This document shows, one piece after another, positions 54,338 to 62,892 of a stretch of 64,000 bases of DNA. The notes under the pieces were generated by a model. That model searched no databases and was not told the origin of the DNA. It saw only the letters and a list, made by a program, of their open reading frames with translations. Made by a program: the position numbers and the translations under genes. Positions within the stretch are counted from its first letter, which is position 1; every line of letters begins with the position of its first letter. The DNA is from Lysobacter sp. ISL-50 (GTDB lineage: Bacteria > Pseudomonadota > Gammaproteobacteria > Xanthomonadales > Xanthomonadaceae), in the NCBI RefSeq assembly GCF_018612875.1, contig NZ_JAGGRI010000035.1, positions 1 to 64,000 of the forward strand. Reading direction: 5' to 3'.

Positions 54338-54928
54338 ATGGATCTGTCCTTCCTTCCGGCCTGGGTCGTCGCCAGTGCTGTCTCCACCGGTACCGTCGCG
54401 CTCGCCGAAATCGGCGACAAGACCCAGTTGCTGGCCTTGCTGCTGGCCGCGCGCTTCCGCAAACCCTTGCCGATCATCGCCGGCATTTTGCTGGCGACCT
54501 TGCTCAATCACGCGCTCGCCGCCTGGTTCGGCACGCTGGTCGCGCACTGGCTCAAGCCCGAAGTATTGCGCTGGGTGGTCGCGGCGAGCTTCTTCGCGGT
54601 CGCGCTGTGGACGCTCAAGCCCGATCGACTCGATGAGAAAGACGCGCAGTTCTCCGCGCGCGGCGCCTTCATCGCCACCACCATCGCGTTCTTCTTCGCC
54701 GAGATCGGCGACAAGACCCAGATCGCCACCGTGCTGCTGGCGACCCGCTACGAACCGCTGTGGGCGGTGATCTTCGGCACCACCGTCGGCATGCTGCTGG
54801 CCAATGTGCCGGTGGCCCTGCTCGGCAGCCGCTTCGCCGACCGCCTGCCGCTGAAGACCGCGCGCTACCTCGCCGCGGCGGTGTTCGCGGCGCTGGCGCT
54901 GTGGGCGGCGGTGCGCGGGATCGGCTGA
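54338..54928 (+). CDS. Manganese exporter, UPF0016/GDT1 family
   Basis: 196 residues with six membrane helices. Two copies of the family motif: ALAEIGDKTQLLALLLAARF in the first half and FFAEIGDKTQIATVLLATRY in the second (ExGDKTQ in each), the cation-binding sites of the UPF0016/GDT1/TMEM165 fold. Relatives in Xanthomonas and other bacteria export Mn2+ under a yybP-ykoY riboswitch, as here. The ATG at 54338 is chosen by GGAG six bases upstream; an in-frame ATG at 54317 lies inside the helix. Confidence 0.93.
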   Translation: MDLSFLPAWVVASAVSTGTVALAEIGDKTQLLALLLAARFRKPLPIIAGILLATLLNHALAAWFGTLVAHWLKPEVLRWVVAASFFAVALWTLKPDRLDEKDAQFSARGAFIATTIAFFFAEIGDKTQIATVLLATRYEPLWAVIFGTTVGMLLANVPVALLGSRFADRLPLKTARYLAAAVFAALALWAAVRGIG

Positions 54929-55065
54929 TCGCGCCACGCGCCGGTCGCCGCCATCGGCGACCGGCGTCGTATTCCTGCGCCCTGGATGGGGATTGGAGCG
55001 CTAGCCGGCCGCGCTCTCGCGCTATGCTCGCGTCGCGGCGGCATGCCGCAGGGACGGGAACCGGG

Positions 55066-56205
55066 ATGTACCAAGGCGTGGGCGGTCGGATACGCAACGT
55101 GATCGTGGCGCTGTTGTCGCGGCCGGATGAAATCATGCTGGAGATCGGCGCCGGCGGCGAACTGCTGGTCGCGCGCCTGCGCGCCGTGCTGGCGGCGATG
55201 CTGCTGCTGTTGCCGTTGTTCAACGCGATCGGCGGCGGCAGCGTCAAGGAAACCATGATCGGCCTGGGCGGGGCGATCTTCGTCAACGTGTTCTCGCAAC
55301 TGTGGCTGGCGCTGGCGCGACGTCAGCGCCGCTATCGCTGGCTGCCCTTCTCCACCGCCGCCTTCGACGTGTCGGCGACCACGCTGGTGCTGGCGGCGTT
55401 GGCGGTGCAGCACCTGCCGGCCGGGCTCAACAGCCTGATCGTGTGGTGCGGCTATCTGCTCGCCATCCTGATGACCGCGCTGCGCAGCGACGGCCGGGTG
55501 ACCTTGTTCGCCGGCGTGCTGGCGCTGGTCGAATACGGCCTGCTGGTGGTGTGGGTGTTCGCCGTGGCCGGCTCGCCCGAAGACCTGATGTCCAGCGATT
55601 ACGGCGCGGTCACCCTGGGCTCCCAGACCCAGCGCCTGGTGTTGCTGGCGATGATGACGGTGGCGACCTCGATGGTGGTCTACCGCATGCAGCGGCTGAT
55701 CGAGATGTCCGGCACCGACGGCCTGACCCGGCTGCCGAACCGGACCTGGCTGACCCACCGCATCCCGCGCCTGTTCGACACCGTGCGCCGCGACGGCGGC
55801 AGCCTGACCCTGGCCCTGATCGACCTGGACCACTTCAAGCGCATCAACGACGACTACGGCCACCGCCTCGGCGACCGCAGCCTGCGCCATCTGGTCGCGG
55901 TGCTGCGCGAGCAGTCCGAGCCCAGCGAATGGCTGGTGCGGCTGAGCGGCGGCGAATTCCTGCTGGTGATGCGCAAGCCGCTGGGCACCGCCTTCGAGGA
56001 GGTCGATGCGATCCGCCGCACCGTCGCCGAGCGCCCGTTCGAGCCCGGCCGCGGCGCCGAGCCGCTGTGGCTGAGCTTCAGCGCCGGCCTGGTGACCTTT
56101 CCGCAGGAAGGCGGCGACCTGTCGCGCCTGCTGCGCCGCGCCGATCTGCGCCTGCAGCGGGCCAAGCAGTCCGGGCGCAACCGGGTGGTGGCGCGGGATA
56201 TCTGA
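55066..56205 (+). CDS. Membrane protein with a degenerate GGDEF domain
   Basis: 379 residues. About five to six membrane helices (about 30-185) of no recognised sensor type, then a GGDEF domain (about 210-375) with DGLTRLPNRTWL, LIDLDHFKRINDDYGH (metal Asp present) and LGDRSLRHLVAVL. The signature is RLSGGEF rather than GGDEF/GGEEF: the third position, a metal ligand, is Gly. The RxxD inhibitory site is also missing (EPSE). Activity as a diguanylate cyclase is doubtful. Start ATG at 55066 gives an amphipathic then membrane N terminus; no strong SD. Confidence 0.87.
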   Translation: MYQGVGGRIRNVIVALLSRPDEIMLEIGAGGELLVARLRAVLAAMLLLLPLFNAIGGGSVKETMIGLGGAIFVNVFSQLWLALARRQRRYRWLPFSTAAFDVSATTLVLAALAVQHLPAGLNSLIVWCGYLLAILMTALRSDGRVTLFAGVLALVEYGLLVVWVFAVAGSPEDLMSSDYGAVTLGSQTQRLVLLAMMTVATSMVVYRMQRLIEMSGTDGLTRLPNRTWLTHRIPRLFDTVRRDGGSLTLALIDLDHFKRINDDYGHRLGDRSLRHLVAVLREQSEPSEWLVRLSGGEFLLVMRKPLGTAFEEVDAIRRTVAERPFEPGRGAEPLWLSFSAGLVTFPQEGGDLSRLLRRADLRLQRAKQSGRNRVVARDI

Positions 56206-56442
56206 ACGATCCGGGGCCGCGATCGGGCCTTGTGTCGGTCCCGCGGCCCTCCAATCCGCCGTCCGCGCGGGCCTTGTCTCGCCGTCGCGTTCCATACAAA
56301 AACCGCCTCAAGCGTCTTTTCCGCGCTGCGCTTGAGGCCGCGCGCTGCGCCGCGGCTTGCCGCTGGGGCGGCCAGCCTCTAGTCTGCGCCGACTAATTAG
56401 ACGTCAAAAAGCCGCCGGTGCTCCGGCGCCGGGGAGAGTGGA

Positions 56443-57741
56443 GTGGATTCGATTTCGCGCGTGGCCTTCGGCCTGTTCGGTTTGGCGGTGCTCGTAGGCA
56501 TTGCGTGGTTGTTCTCGGTGAAACGCCGCTCGGTGGATTGGAAGCTGGTCGGCATCGGCATCTCCTTGCAGATCGCTTTCGCCGCGCTGGTTCTGTTGGT
56601 GCCGGGCGGCAAGGACGTGTTCGACGCGATCGGCAAGGGCTTCGTGCACGTGCTGGAATTCGTCGGCAAGGGCTCGGGCTTCATCTTCGGCAGCCTGATG
56701 GACGTCAAGCAGTTCGGCTTCATCTTCGCCTTCCAGGTGCTGCCGACGATCATCTTCTTCTCGGCCCTGATGGGCGTGCTCTACCACCTGGGCGTGATGC
56801 AGGCGGTGGTGCGCGGCATGGCCTGGGCGATCACCAAGGTCATGCGCGTGTCGGGCGCGGAGACCACCAGCGTCTGCGCCAGCGTCTTCATCGGCCAGAC
56901 CGAGGCGCCGCTGACCGTGCGCCCCTACATCCCGAAAATGACCGAATCCGAGCTGATCACGATGATGATCGGCGGCATGGCCCACATCGCCGGCGGCGTG
57001 CTCGCGGCCTATGTCGGCATGCTCGGCGCCGGCGATCCCGAATCGCAGGCGTTCTACGCCAAGCACCTGCTGGCCGCTTCGATCATGGCCGCGCCGGCGA
57101 CGCTGGTGATCGCGAAGATCCTCGTGCCCGAGACCGGCGAGCCGCTGACCCGCGGCACGGTCAAGATGGAAGTCGAGAAGAACACCGCCAACATCATCGA
57201 CGCGGCCGCCGCCGGCGCCGGCGACGGTTTGCGCCTGGCGCTGAACATCGGCGCGATGCTGCTGGCCTTCATCGCCCTGATCGCGCTGGTCAACGCGCCG
57301 CTGACCTGGGTCGGCGAGCAGACCGGCCTGGCCGCCGCGATCGGCAAGCCCACCGACCTGTCCACCCTTCTGGGCTACCTGCTGGCGCCGATCGCCTGGG
57401 TGATCGGCACGCCGTGGCAGGACGCGACGCTGGTCGGCGGATTGATCGGCGAGAAGGTCGTGCTCAACGAATTCGTCGCCTACACCCATCTGGCCGATAT
57501 CGTGAACGGCAAGGTCGCCGGCGCCTCGCTCAGCGACGAAGGCCGTTTGATCGCGACCTACGCGCTGTGCGGCTTCGCCAATTTCAGCTCGATCGCGATC
57601 CAGATCGGCGGCATTGGCGGACTGGCTCCGGAACGTCGCCAGGATCTGGCGCGGTTCGGCCTGCGCGCCGTGCTCGGCGGTTCGATCGCGACCTTCATGA
57701 CCGCGACCATCGCCGGCGTACTCACTCACTTCGCCGGATAA
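56443..57741 (+). CDS. Concentrative nucleoside transporter (CNT/NupC family)
   Basis: 432 residues, about 10 helices. CNT motifs: GSLMDVKQFGFIFAFQVLPT, SALMGVLYHLGVMQAVVRGM, SASVFIGQTEAP-type CASVFIGQTEAPLTVRPYIP, and TVKMEVEKNTANIIDAAAAG, then GLIGEKVVLNEFVAYTHLAD and LCGFANFSSIAIQIGGIGGL. It imports nucleosides with Na+ or H+. Start GTG at 56443 with GGGGAGA upstream. The PfkB kinase begins seven bases after its stop, so nucleoside uptake and phosphorylation are likely coupled. Confidence 0.95.
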   Translation: MDSISRVAFGLFGLAVLVGIAWLFSVKRRSVDWKLVGIGISLQIAFAALVLLVPGGKDVFDAIGKGFVHVLEFVGKGSGFIFGSLMDVKQFGFIFAFQVLPTIIFFSALMGVLYHLGVMQAVVRGMAWAITKVMRVSGAETTSVCASVFIGQTEAPLTVRPYIPKMTESELITMMIGGMAHIAGGVLAAYVGMLGAGDPESQAFYAKHLLAASIMAAPATLVIAKILVPETGEPLTRGTVKMEVEKNTANIIDAAAAGAGDGLRLALNIGAMLLAFIALIALVNAPLTWVGEQTGLAAAIGKPTDLSTLLGYLLAPIAWVIGTPWQDATLVGGLIGEKVVLNEFVAYTHLADIVNGKVAGASLSDEGRLIATYALCGFANFSSIAIQIGGIGGLAPERRQDLARFGLRAVLGGSIATFMTATIAGVLTHFAG

Positions 57742-57747
57742 GTTCGC

Positions 57748-58725
57748 ATGAGCGACCTGCATTGCGGCCGCGTCGTCGTCGTCGGCTCGTTCAACGTCGA
57801 CCACGTCTGGGCGCTGACCGCGTTGCCGCGCCCGGGCGAAACCCTGGCCGGCCGCTATCACACCGGGCCCGGCGGCAAGGGCTTCAATCAGGCCACCGCG
57901 GCGGCGCGCGCGGGCGCGGCGGTCAGTTTCGTCTGCGCGCTCGGCGAGGACGCCGGCGGACAGCTGGCGCACGCGCTCGCCGCCGGCGACGGCATCGACC
58001 TGCGCGATCTGCGCAGCGACGAACCCACCGGCACCGCCGGCATCTACGTCGATGCCGAGGGCCGCAACACCATCGTGATCGGCCCGGGCGCCAATGCCGA
58101 ACTCTCGCCGGCCTTCGTCGGCGAACACGGGCAGGCGCTGGCGCGGGCGCGGGTCGTGCTGACCCAACTGGAAACCCCGGTCGAATCGGCCGAAGCCGCA
58201 TTCGCGCTGGCGCGCGCCGCGGGCGCGTTGACCCTGCTCAATCCGGCGCCGGCCGACGCCGTCGCCAGCGCCGCGCTGTGGGCGCTGGCCGATGTGATCA
58301 CGCCGAACGAAACCGAGTTCTGTGCGCAGTTGCAGCGCCATGCGGATACGCGGCTGGACCCGGATACGTTGGCGGGTTTGGCCGACGCCGAATTGCATGC
58401 GCATTGCCGGCGGTTGCTGCCGGACGGCAGCGTCGTCATCACCCTGGGCCAGTCCGGCTGCTTCGTTTCGCATGCCGACGGCGCACTGCGCGGCGATGCG
58501 CAGGCCTGCTATCGGGTCGCGGCGGCGGCGGTGCGCGCCGTCGATACCACCGGCGCGGGCGATGCCTTCAACGGCGCGCTGGCCGCGTCGCTGGCACGCG
58601 GCGGCGATGCCGCGTTCGCGGAGCATGTCGCCTATGCCAATCGCTATGCGGGCCTGTCCACCGAACGCGCGGGCGCGGCGGCGGCGATGCCGCGCGATGC
58701 CGAGTTGAAGGCGCGGTTCGGCTGA
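57748..58725 (+). CDS. PfkB family carbohydrate/nucleoside kinase (ribokinase-like)
   Basis: 325 residues. PfkB fold: VVVVGSFNVDHVWALTALPR at the N terminus, GPGGKGFNQATAAARAGAAV (signature 1) and AVDTTGAGDAFNGALAASLA (signature 2, with the catalytic Asp of GAGD). The NxNEx region is in DVITPNETEF. The overall pattern is of ribokinase, but the neighbour suggests a ribose or nucleoside substrate. It is the second gene of a pair with the CNT transporter. Confidence 0.92.
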   Translation: MSDLHCGRVVVVGSFNVDHVWALTALPRPGETLAGRYHTGPGGKGFNQATAAARAGAAVSFVCALGEDAGGQLAHALAAGDGIDLRDLRSDEPTGTAGIYVDAEGRNTIVIGPGANAELSPAFVGEHGQALARARVVLTQLETPVESAEAAFALARAAGALTLLNPAPADAVASAALWALADVITPNETEFCAQLQRHADTRLDPDTLAGLADAELHAHCRRLLPDGSVVITLGQSGCFVSHADGALRGDAQACYRVAAAAVRAVDTTGAGDAFNGALAASLARGGDAAFAEHVAYANRYAGLSTERAGAAAAMPRDAELKARFG

Positions 58726-58783
58726 GTTTGGTGTCCGGTGGGCTGCTGGTTCGCGGGCTGCTTTCACCGCGTCTGAGACAAAA

Positions 58784-58895
58784 GCATCGGGCCTGAAGGC
58801 CCTCCCACAAAAGACCTCGCCAGCTTCGAAGCCTCTTGTGGGAGGGGCTTCAGCCCCCCGAAGTCTTTTGTGGGAGGGGCTTCAGCCCCGATGCC
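58784..58895. repeat. Family C repeats, three units
   Basis: One unit GCATCGGGCCTGAAGGCCCTC (58784-58804 and on), then two direct copies reading TTGTGGGAGGGGCTTCAGCC at 58833-58862 and 58864-58895, the last with the GATGCC end. Same element as 47095-47172. Placed after the kinase gene and before the Fur box. Confidence 0.85.
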
Positions 58896-58930
58896 TTTCG
58901 CTCAGATCGCGCCGCCCACCCGCCCGCCCC

Positions 58931-58959
58931 TTTAAATTGAGAATGGTTCGCATTAGCAT
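58931..58959 (+). promoter_or_regulatory. Siderophore receptor promoter with Fur box
   Basis: TTTAAA (58931-58936), 17 bases, TAGCAT (58954-58959), the same arrangement as receptor 1. GAGAATGGTTCGCATTAGC (58939-58957) matches 13 of 19 positions of the Fur consensus and covers spacer and -10. The ATG follows 36 bases later. Confidence 0.75.
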
Positions 58960-58994
58960 GCCAACCCTGTCGCAGTTTTCAGGCCCGCCTCCCC

Positions 58995-61115
58995 ATGCCC
59001 CGCCCCCAGCTTCTCGCCAGCGCCCTGCTGGCCGCCCTCGCCGCGCCCATCGCCCATGCCGATGAGGCCAAGGACATCGATCGCGTCACCGTCTCGGCCA
59101 GCACCAGCCGCACGCCCAATTCGGAGGCGGCGCTGGCCAATACGATCACCGTGATCGACCAGGAGCAGCTCAAGCAGCAGCTGTCGGTCACGCAGGACAT
59201 CTCGCAGGTGCTGGCCAACCTGATCCCGTCGTTCTCGCCCTCGCGGCAGAAGCTCACCAACGGCGGCGAAACCCTGCGCGGGCGCAAGCCGCTGTACCTA
59301 GTGGACGGCGTGCCGCAATCCACGCCGCTGCGCGAAGGCGGCCGCGACGGCCATACCGTCGATCCGGCGATGATCGAACGCATCGAAGTCATCCACGGCG
59401 CCAACGCGCTGCAAGGCCTGGGCGCGTCGGGCGGCATCATCAACATCATCACCAAGCGCGCGCCGCGCAAAGACGGCGAAACCTTCCAGGACGTCAGCAT
59501 CGGCGCCAGCACCGCGCTGCCGAACCGCGGCGACAGCGTCGGCTATCGCGCGTCGTATCTGTTCGGCACCCGCAAGGGCGCGTTCGATTTCGTCGGCGGC
59601 GTCTCCTACGCCAGCGAAGGCCTGTACTACGACGGCCGCGGCCATGCCATCGCGGTCAACGATATCCAGGGCGACCTGATGGACGCGCGCAGCAACAACC
59701 TGTTCGCCAAGGCCGGTTGGGACATCGACGATCGCCGCCGCCTGCAGCTCACCGCCAACCGCTACGAGCTCAAGGGCAACAACGACTACATCACCGTCAA
59801 CGGCGATATTCGCACCGGCTTGCTGGCGACGTCGGCGCGCGGCAGCCGCGAAGGCCAGGGCGCGCGCAACCGCTCGACCTCGCTGGTGCTGGACTACACC
59901 GACAAGGCGCTGGGCGGCGGTTTCTTCAACGCGCAGTTGTTCTGGGTCGATTTCAAGGGCCTGTACGGCGCCACCGATTGGGAAGATTTCTGGCGCGACG
60001 GCCGCGACCTGCACTGGTGGGACCAGTCGCAGAACGTCTCGGAAAAAACCGGCGGCAAGTTCAGCTGGTCGCGCGACAATCTGTTCGACCAGCGCCTGCG
60101 CGTGACCCTGGGCCTGGACTGGAACCGCGACAAGACCTATCAGGAACTGGTCGTCGCCAAGCTCAAGTGGGTGCCGCAGACGCAGTACGAATCCTGGTCG
60201 CCGTTCGTGCAGGCCGAATGGTGGATCAGCGACAAAGTCATGCTGACCGGCGGCGTGCGGCATGAGCGCGGCACGCTGGAAGTCGGCGATTTCACCACCA
60301 TTCCGGCCAACGCCGGCGGCAGCCGCTTCGTCCGCGGCGGCTCGCCCAAGACCCGCGAAACCCTGCCCAATTACGGCATCGTGTTCGAAGCCACCGATGC
60401 GTTGAAGTTCTACGCCTCGTACTCGGAAGGCTATACGGTGGCCGACATCGGCCGCGTGCTGCGCGGCATCACCACGCCGAACCAGAGCGTGGACAAGCTG
60501 GTGGATCTGTCGCCGGTGGTGTCGGACAACCGCGAAATCGGCGTGGACTTCGACAACGGCCGCTGGCTCGCGCATCTGGCCGGGTACTGGTCGGATTCCG
60601 ACCTGGGCTCGCGCCTGGCCTTCGACCGCAACACCCAGAGCTATTTCGTCGTACGCGAACGCACCGAAATCCGCGGCATCGAAGGCAACATCGCCTTCCA
60701 GTTCTCCGATGCCGGCCGTATCGGCGTGGGTTACGCGCAAGCCAACGGCCGCTACGACAGCGACGGCGACGACCGCGTCGACAGCGACCTGCCGGGCATC
60801 AACATCAGCCCCGACCGCATCACCGCGTTCTGGGACCAGACCTGGAGCGACACCGTCTCCACCCGCCTGCAAGGCAGCCGCGCGCTCGATCGCGATTTCG
60901 ATCTCAAGGGCGTGCGCGTGGCCAGCACCGACGGCTACACCACCGTGGACCTGCAGGCGCGTTTCAAGCTGCCGCTGGGCCAGTTGAGCGTCGGCGTGGA
61001 GAATCTGTTCGACGAGCAGTACGTGACCTATTACTCGCAGAGCACGCCGCGCAACGACACCTTTGTTGCCGGCCGCGGCCGGGTGTTGAGCGCGAGCTGG
61101 TCGCATCGCTTCTAA
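58995..61115 (+). CDS. TonB-dependent siderophore receptor
   Basis: 706 residues with a signal peptide (LLASALLAALAAPIAHA, cleavage near 22). TonB-box-like IDRVTVSASTSRTPN, plug with ETLRGRKPLYLVDGVPQSTP and IEVIHGANALQGLGASGGII, barrel with YASYSEGYTVADIGRVLRGI and terminal WSHRF. Size and Fur box point to ferric-siderophore uptake; the ligand is unknown. The PepSY gene starts 27 bases downstream and is probably in the same operon. Confidence 0.93.
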   Translation: MPRPQLLASALLAALAAPIAHADEAKDIDRVTVSASTSRTPNSEAALANTITVIDQEQLKQQLSVTQDISQVLANLIPSFSPSRQKLTNGGETLRGRKPLYLVDGVPQSTPLREGGRDGHTVDPAMIERIEVIHGANALQGLGASGGIINIITKRAPRKDGETFQDVSIGASTALPNRGDSVGYRASYLFGTRKGAFDFVGGVSYASEGLYYDGRGHAIAVNDIQGDLMDARSNNLFAKAGWDIDDRRRLQLTANRYELKGNNDYITVNGDIRTGLLATSARGSREGQGARNRSTSLVLDYTDKALGGGFFNAQLFWVDFKGLYGATDWEDFWRDGRDLHWWDQSQNVSEKTGGKFSWSRDNLFDQRLRVTLGLDWNRDKTYQELVVAKLKWVPQTQYESWSPFVQAEWWISDKVMLTGGVRHERGTLEVGDFTTIPANAGGSRFVRGGSPKTRETLPNYGIVFEATDALKFYASYSEGYTVADIGRVLRGITTPNQSVDKLVDLSPVVSDNREIGVDFDNGRWLAHLAGYWSDSDLGSRLAFDRNTQSYFVVRERTEIRGIEGNIAFQFSDAGRIGVGYAQANGRYDSDGDDRVDSDLPGINISPDRITAFWDQTWSDTVSTRLQGSRALDRDFDLKGVRVASTDGYTTVDLQARFKLPLGQLSVGVENLFDEQYVTYYSQSTPRNDTFVAGRGRVLSASWSHRF

Positions 61116-61142
61116 ACCGCCCACACGAATCCATCGCCCAGC

Positions 61143-62252
61143 ATGAGCACGAGCCAGGCATCGCAACGACCCAAGCCGCGCCTGCGCTCGGCCTTGAAAT
61201 GGCTGCATCTGTGGCTGGGGCTCAGTGCCGGCACGGTGTTCGCGATCGTCGCGCTGGCCGGCACCGTGCTCGCGTTCCAGCGCGAGCTGGCGCTGTGGGC
61301 GTACCCGCAATTGCAGCGCGACGCCGCGACCACGCCGGAGCAACGCAGCCGCGCGCTGGCCCGCATCGTCGGCCAGTGGCAAACGCAGGGCATGAGTTCG
61401 CTGGATCTGCCCTCGCCGCAGTTTCCGGTTTGGCAAGGTTATTTTCCGGATAACGAACGCCGCTATTTCGATCCGGCCAGCGGCGAGTTGCTGCTGACGC
61501 GCAACACCGACAACGATCTGGTCCTGTGGCTGCGCGATCTGCACATCCATCTGCTGTCGGGCAAGACCGGCGAACAGGTGCTCGGCGTGGTCGGCATCCT
61601 CGCTTTGTTCATGCTGCTCAGCGGCCTGTATCTGTGGTGGCCGCGCTGGTCGGCGCTGGCGGCGAGCCTGAAGTGGTATCGCGGGCCGCCGACGCGGCGC
61701 TGGTTCAGCTGGCATCGCGGCATCGGCCTGTGGCTGCTGCCGTTGACCTTGCTCGCGGTGTTGACCGGCGTGTCGATGGTCTACGACGATGTCGCCCGCG
61801 GCGCGCTCAGCACTGCGTTCGGCGACCGCGAACCGCCGCCCAAGCCGCCGAAACTCGCCGCGCGCGACGCGCCGATCGATTGGGGCGGGGTGCTGCGCGC
61901 GGCTGAAGCTGCGACCGCGCCGCACGCCGGCCTGCCCGGCGCGCAGCTGCGCCGCATCAGCCTGCCCAAACCCGGCAGCGGCCTGATCGCGCTGCGTGCG
62001 CGCGCGGTCGGCGAATGGCACCCGGTCGGACGCAGCATGGTCTGGATCGACCCGTATCGCGGCGATGTGATCGGCACGCTGGACGCCACCGCGCAGGAGC
62101 GCGGCGTGCGCACCTTCGATGCGATCTATCCGTTGCATGGCGGTTTCGTCGGCGGCCGCGCGTGGCAGACGCTGATCGCGCTGACCGGGCTGCTGCCTGG
62201 GTTCTTGCTGATTACCGGGTTCTTGTTCTGGCGGCGCCGCCGGAACCGTTGA
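61143..62252 (+). CDS. PepSY-associated transmembrane protein (probable ferric-siderophore reductase partner)
   Basis: 369 residues. Four membrane helices at about 25-45 (AGTVFAIVALAGTVLAFQRE), 140-165 (GVVGILALFMLLSGLYLWWP), 195-215 and 340-360; PepSY-type periplasmic loops between them. Conserved histidines lie in LKWLHLWLGL, DLHIHLLSGK and SWHRGIGLWL, pairing sites for heme in related reductases such as FoxB/PiuB. It probably reduces or helps release iron taken in by the upstream receptor. Same operon and Fur control. Confidence 0.88.
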   Translation: MSTSQASQRPKPRLRSALKWLHLWLGLSAGTVFAIVALAGTVLAFQRELALWAYPQLQRDAATTPEQRSRALARIVGQWQTQGMSSLDLPSPQFPVWQGYFPDNERRYFDPASGELLLTRNTDNDLVLWLRDLHIHLLSGKTGEQVLGVVGILALFMLLSGLYLWWPRWSALAASLKWYRGPPTRRWFSWHRGIGLWLLPLTLLAVLTGVSMVYDDVARGALSTAFGDREPPPKPPKLAARDAPIDWGGVLRAAEAATAPHAGLPGAQLRRISLPKPGSGLIALRARAVGEWHPVGRSMVWIDPYRGDVIGTLDATAQERGVRTFDAIYPLHGGFVGGRAWQTLIALTGLLPGFLLITGFLFWRRRRNR

Positions 62253-62376
62253 CACCTGAGCGCAACGCACCGCAACCTGCCCCTCGACCGGTTCGGCTTC
62301 ACAACCGCGTTTTAAGAACGTGTAACTCGGAAGTCATACCCGTCCGCCCCAAGGCGGCCACAGCGAGGGATCGAAC

Positions 62377-62712
62377 ATGGCAGGCAAGTACGTCATCAGT
62401 AAGCAGAGCAACGGTGAATTCCACTTCGTTCTCAAGGCCGGCAACGGTCAAGTCATCCTCAGCAGCGAGAGCTACAAGGCCAAGGCCTCCTGCATCGAAG
62501 GTATTGATTCGGTACGCAAGAACAGCCAGATCGACGGGCGCTATCAAAGCAAGACCGCGTCTGACGGCCGTGAATATTTCGTCCTGATCGCAAGCAATGG
62601 CCAGGTGATCGGCACCAGTCAGCTGTACAAGGCTGGTGACAGCCGCGAAAACGGTATCGCCTCGGTCAAGGAAAACGGTCCGTCACAGACTCTGGAAGAC
62701 AATACGGTCTGA
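62377..62712 (+). CDS. YegP/UPF0339 (DUF1508) family protein
   Basis: 111 residues built of two similar halves: YVISKQSNGEFHFVLKAGNG with VILSSESYKAKASCIEGIDS, and YQSKTASDGREYFVLIASNG with VIGTSQLYKAGDSRENGIAS. This is the DUF1508 double repeat. Cytoplasmic, function unknown, often stress-linked. GAGGGA lies about nine bases before the ATG. The sequence after the stop forms a long hairpin without a T-tract (GTTTCCGCG 62721-62729, CGCGGAAAC 62735-62743). Confidence 0.93.
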   Translation: MAGKYVISKQSNGEFHFVLKAGNGQVILSSESYKAKASCIEGIDSVRKNSQIDGRYQSKTASDGREYFVLIASNGQVIGTSQLYKAGDSRENGIASVKENGPSQTLEDNTV

Positions 62713-62892
62713 ATTGCTCCGTTTCCGCGCGCAACGCGGAAACGCAGACCAGGAGGCGGCAGGCTATGCTTGCCGCCTTAACCGGCCCTACGATCATTAG
62801 CGTGGCTGCTCCGTCGGCTCCGATTGCACCGGCCCGGCGCCATGCCACCGGGACCCACCGAGCCTTCAACTGGTCTGGCTTACAATGCCGCC

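Noticed and set aside
59298-62270. 990-codon minus-strand frame across the siderophore receptor and PepSY gene
   Set aside because: It spans two real genes on the opposite strand and has shadow composition.
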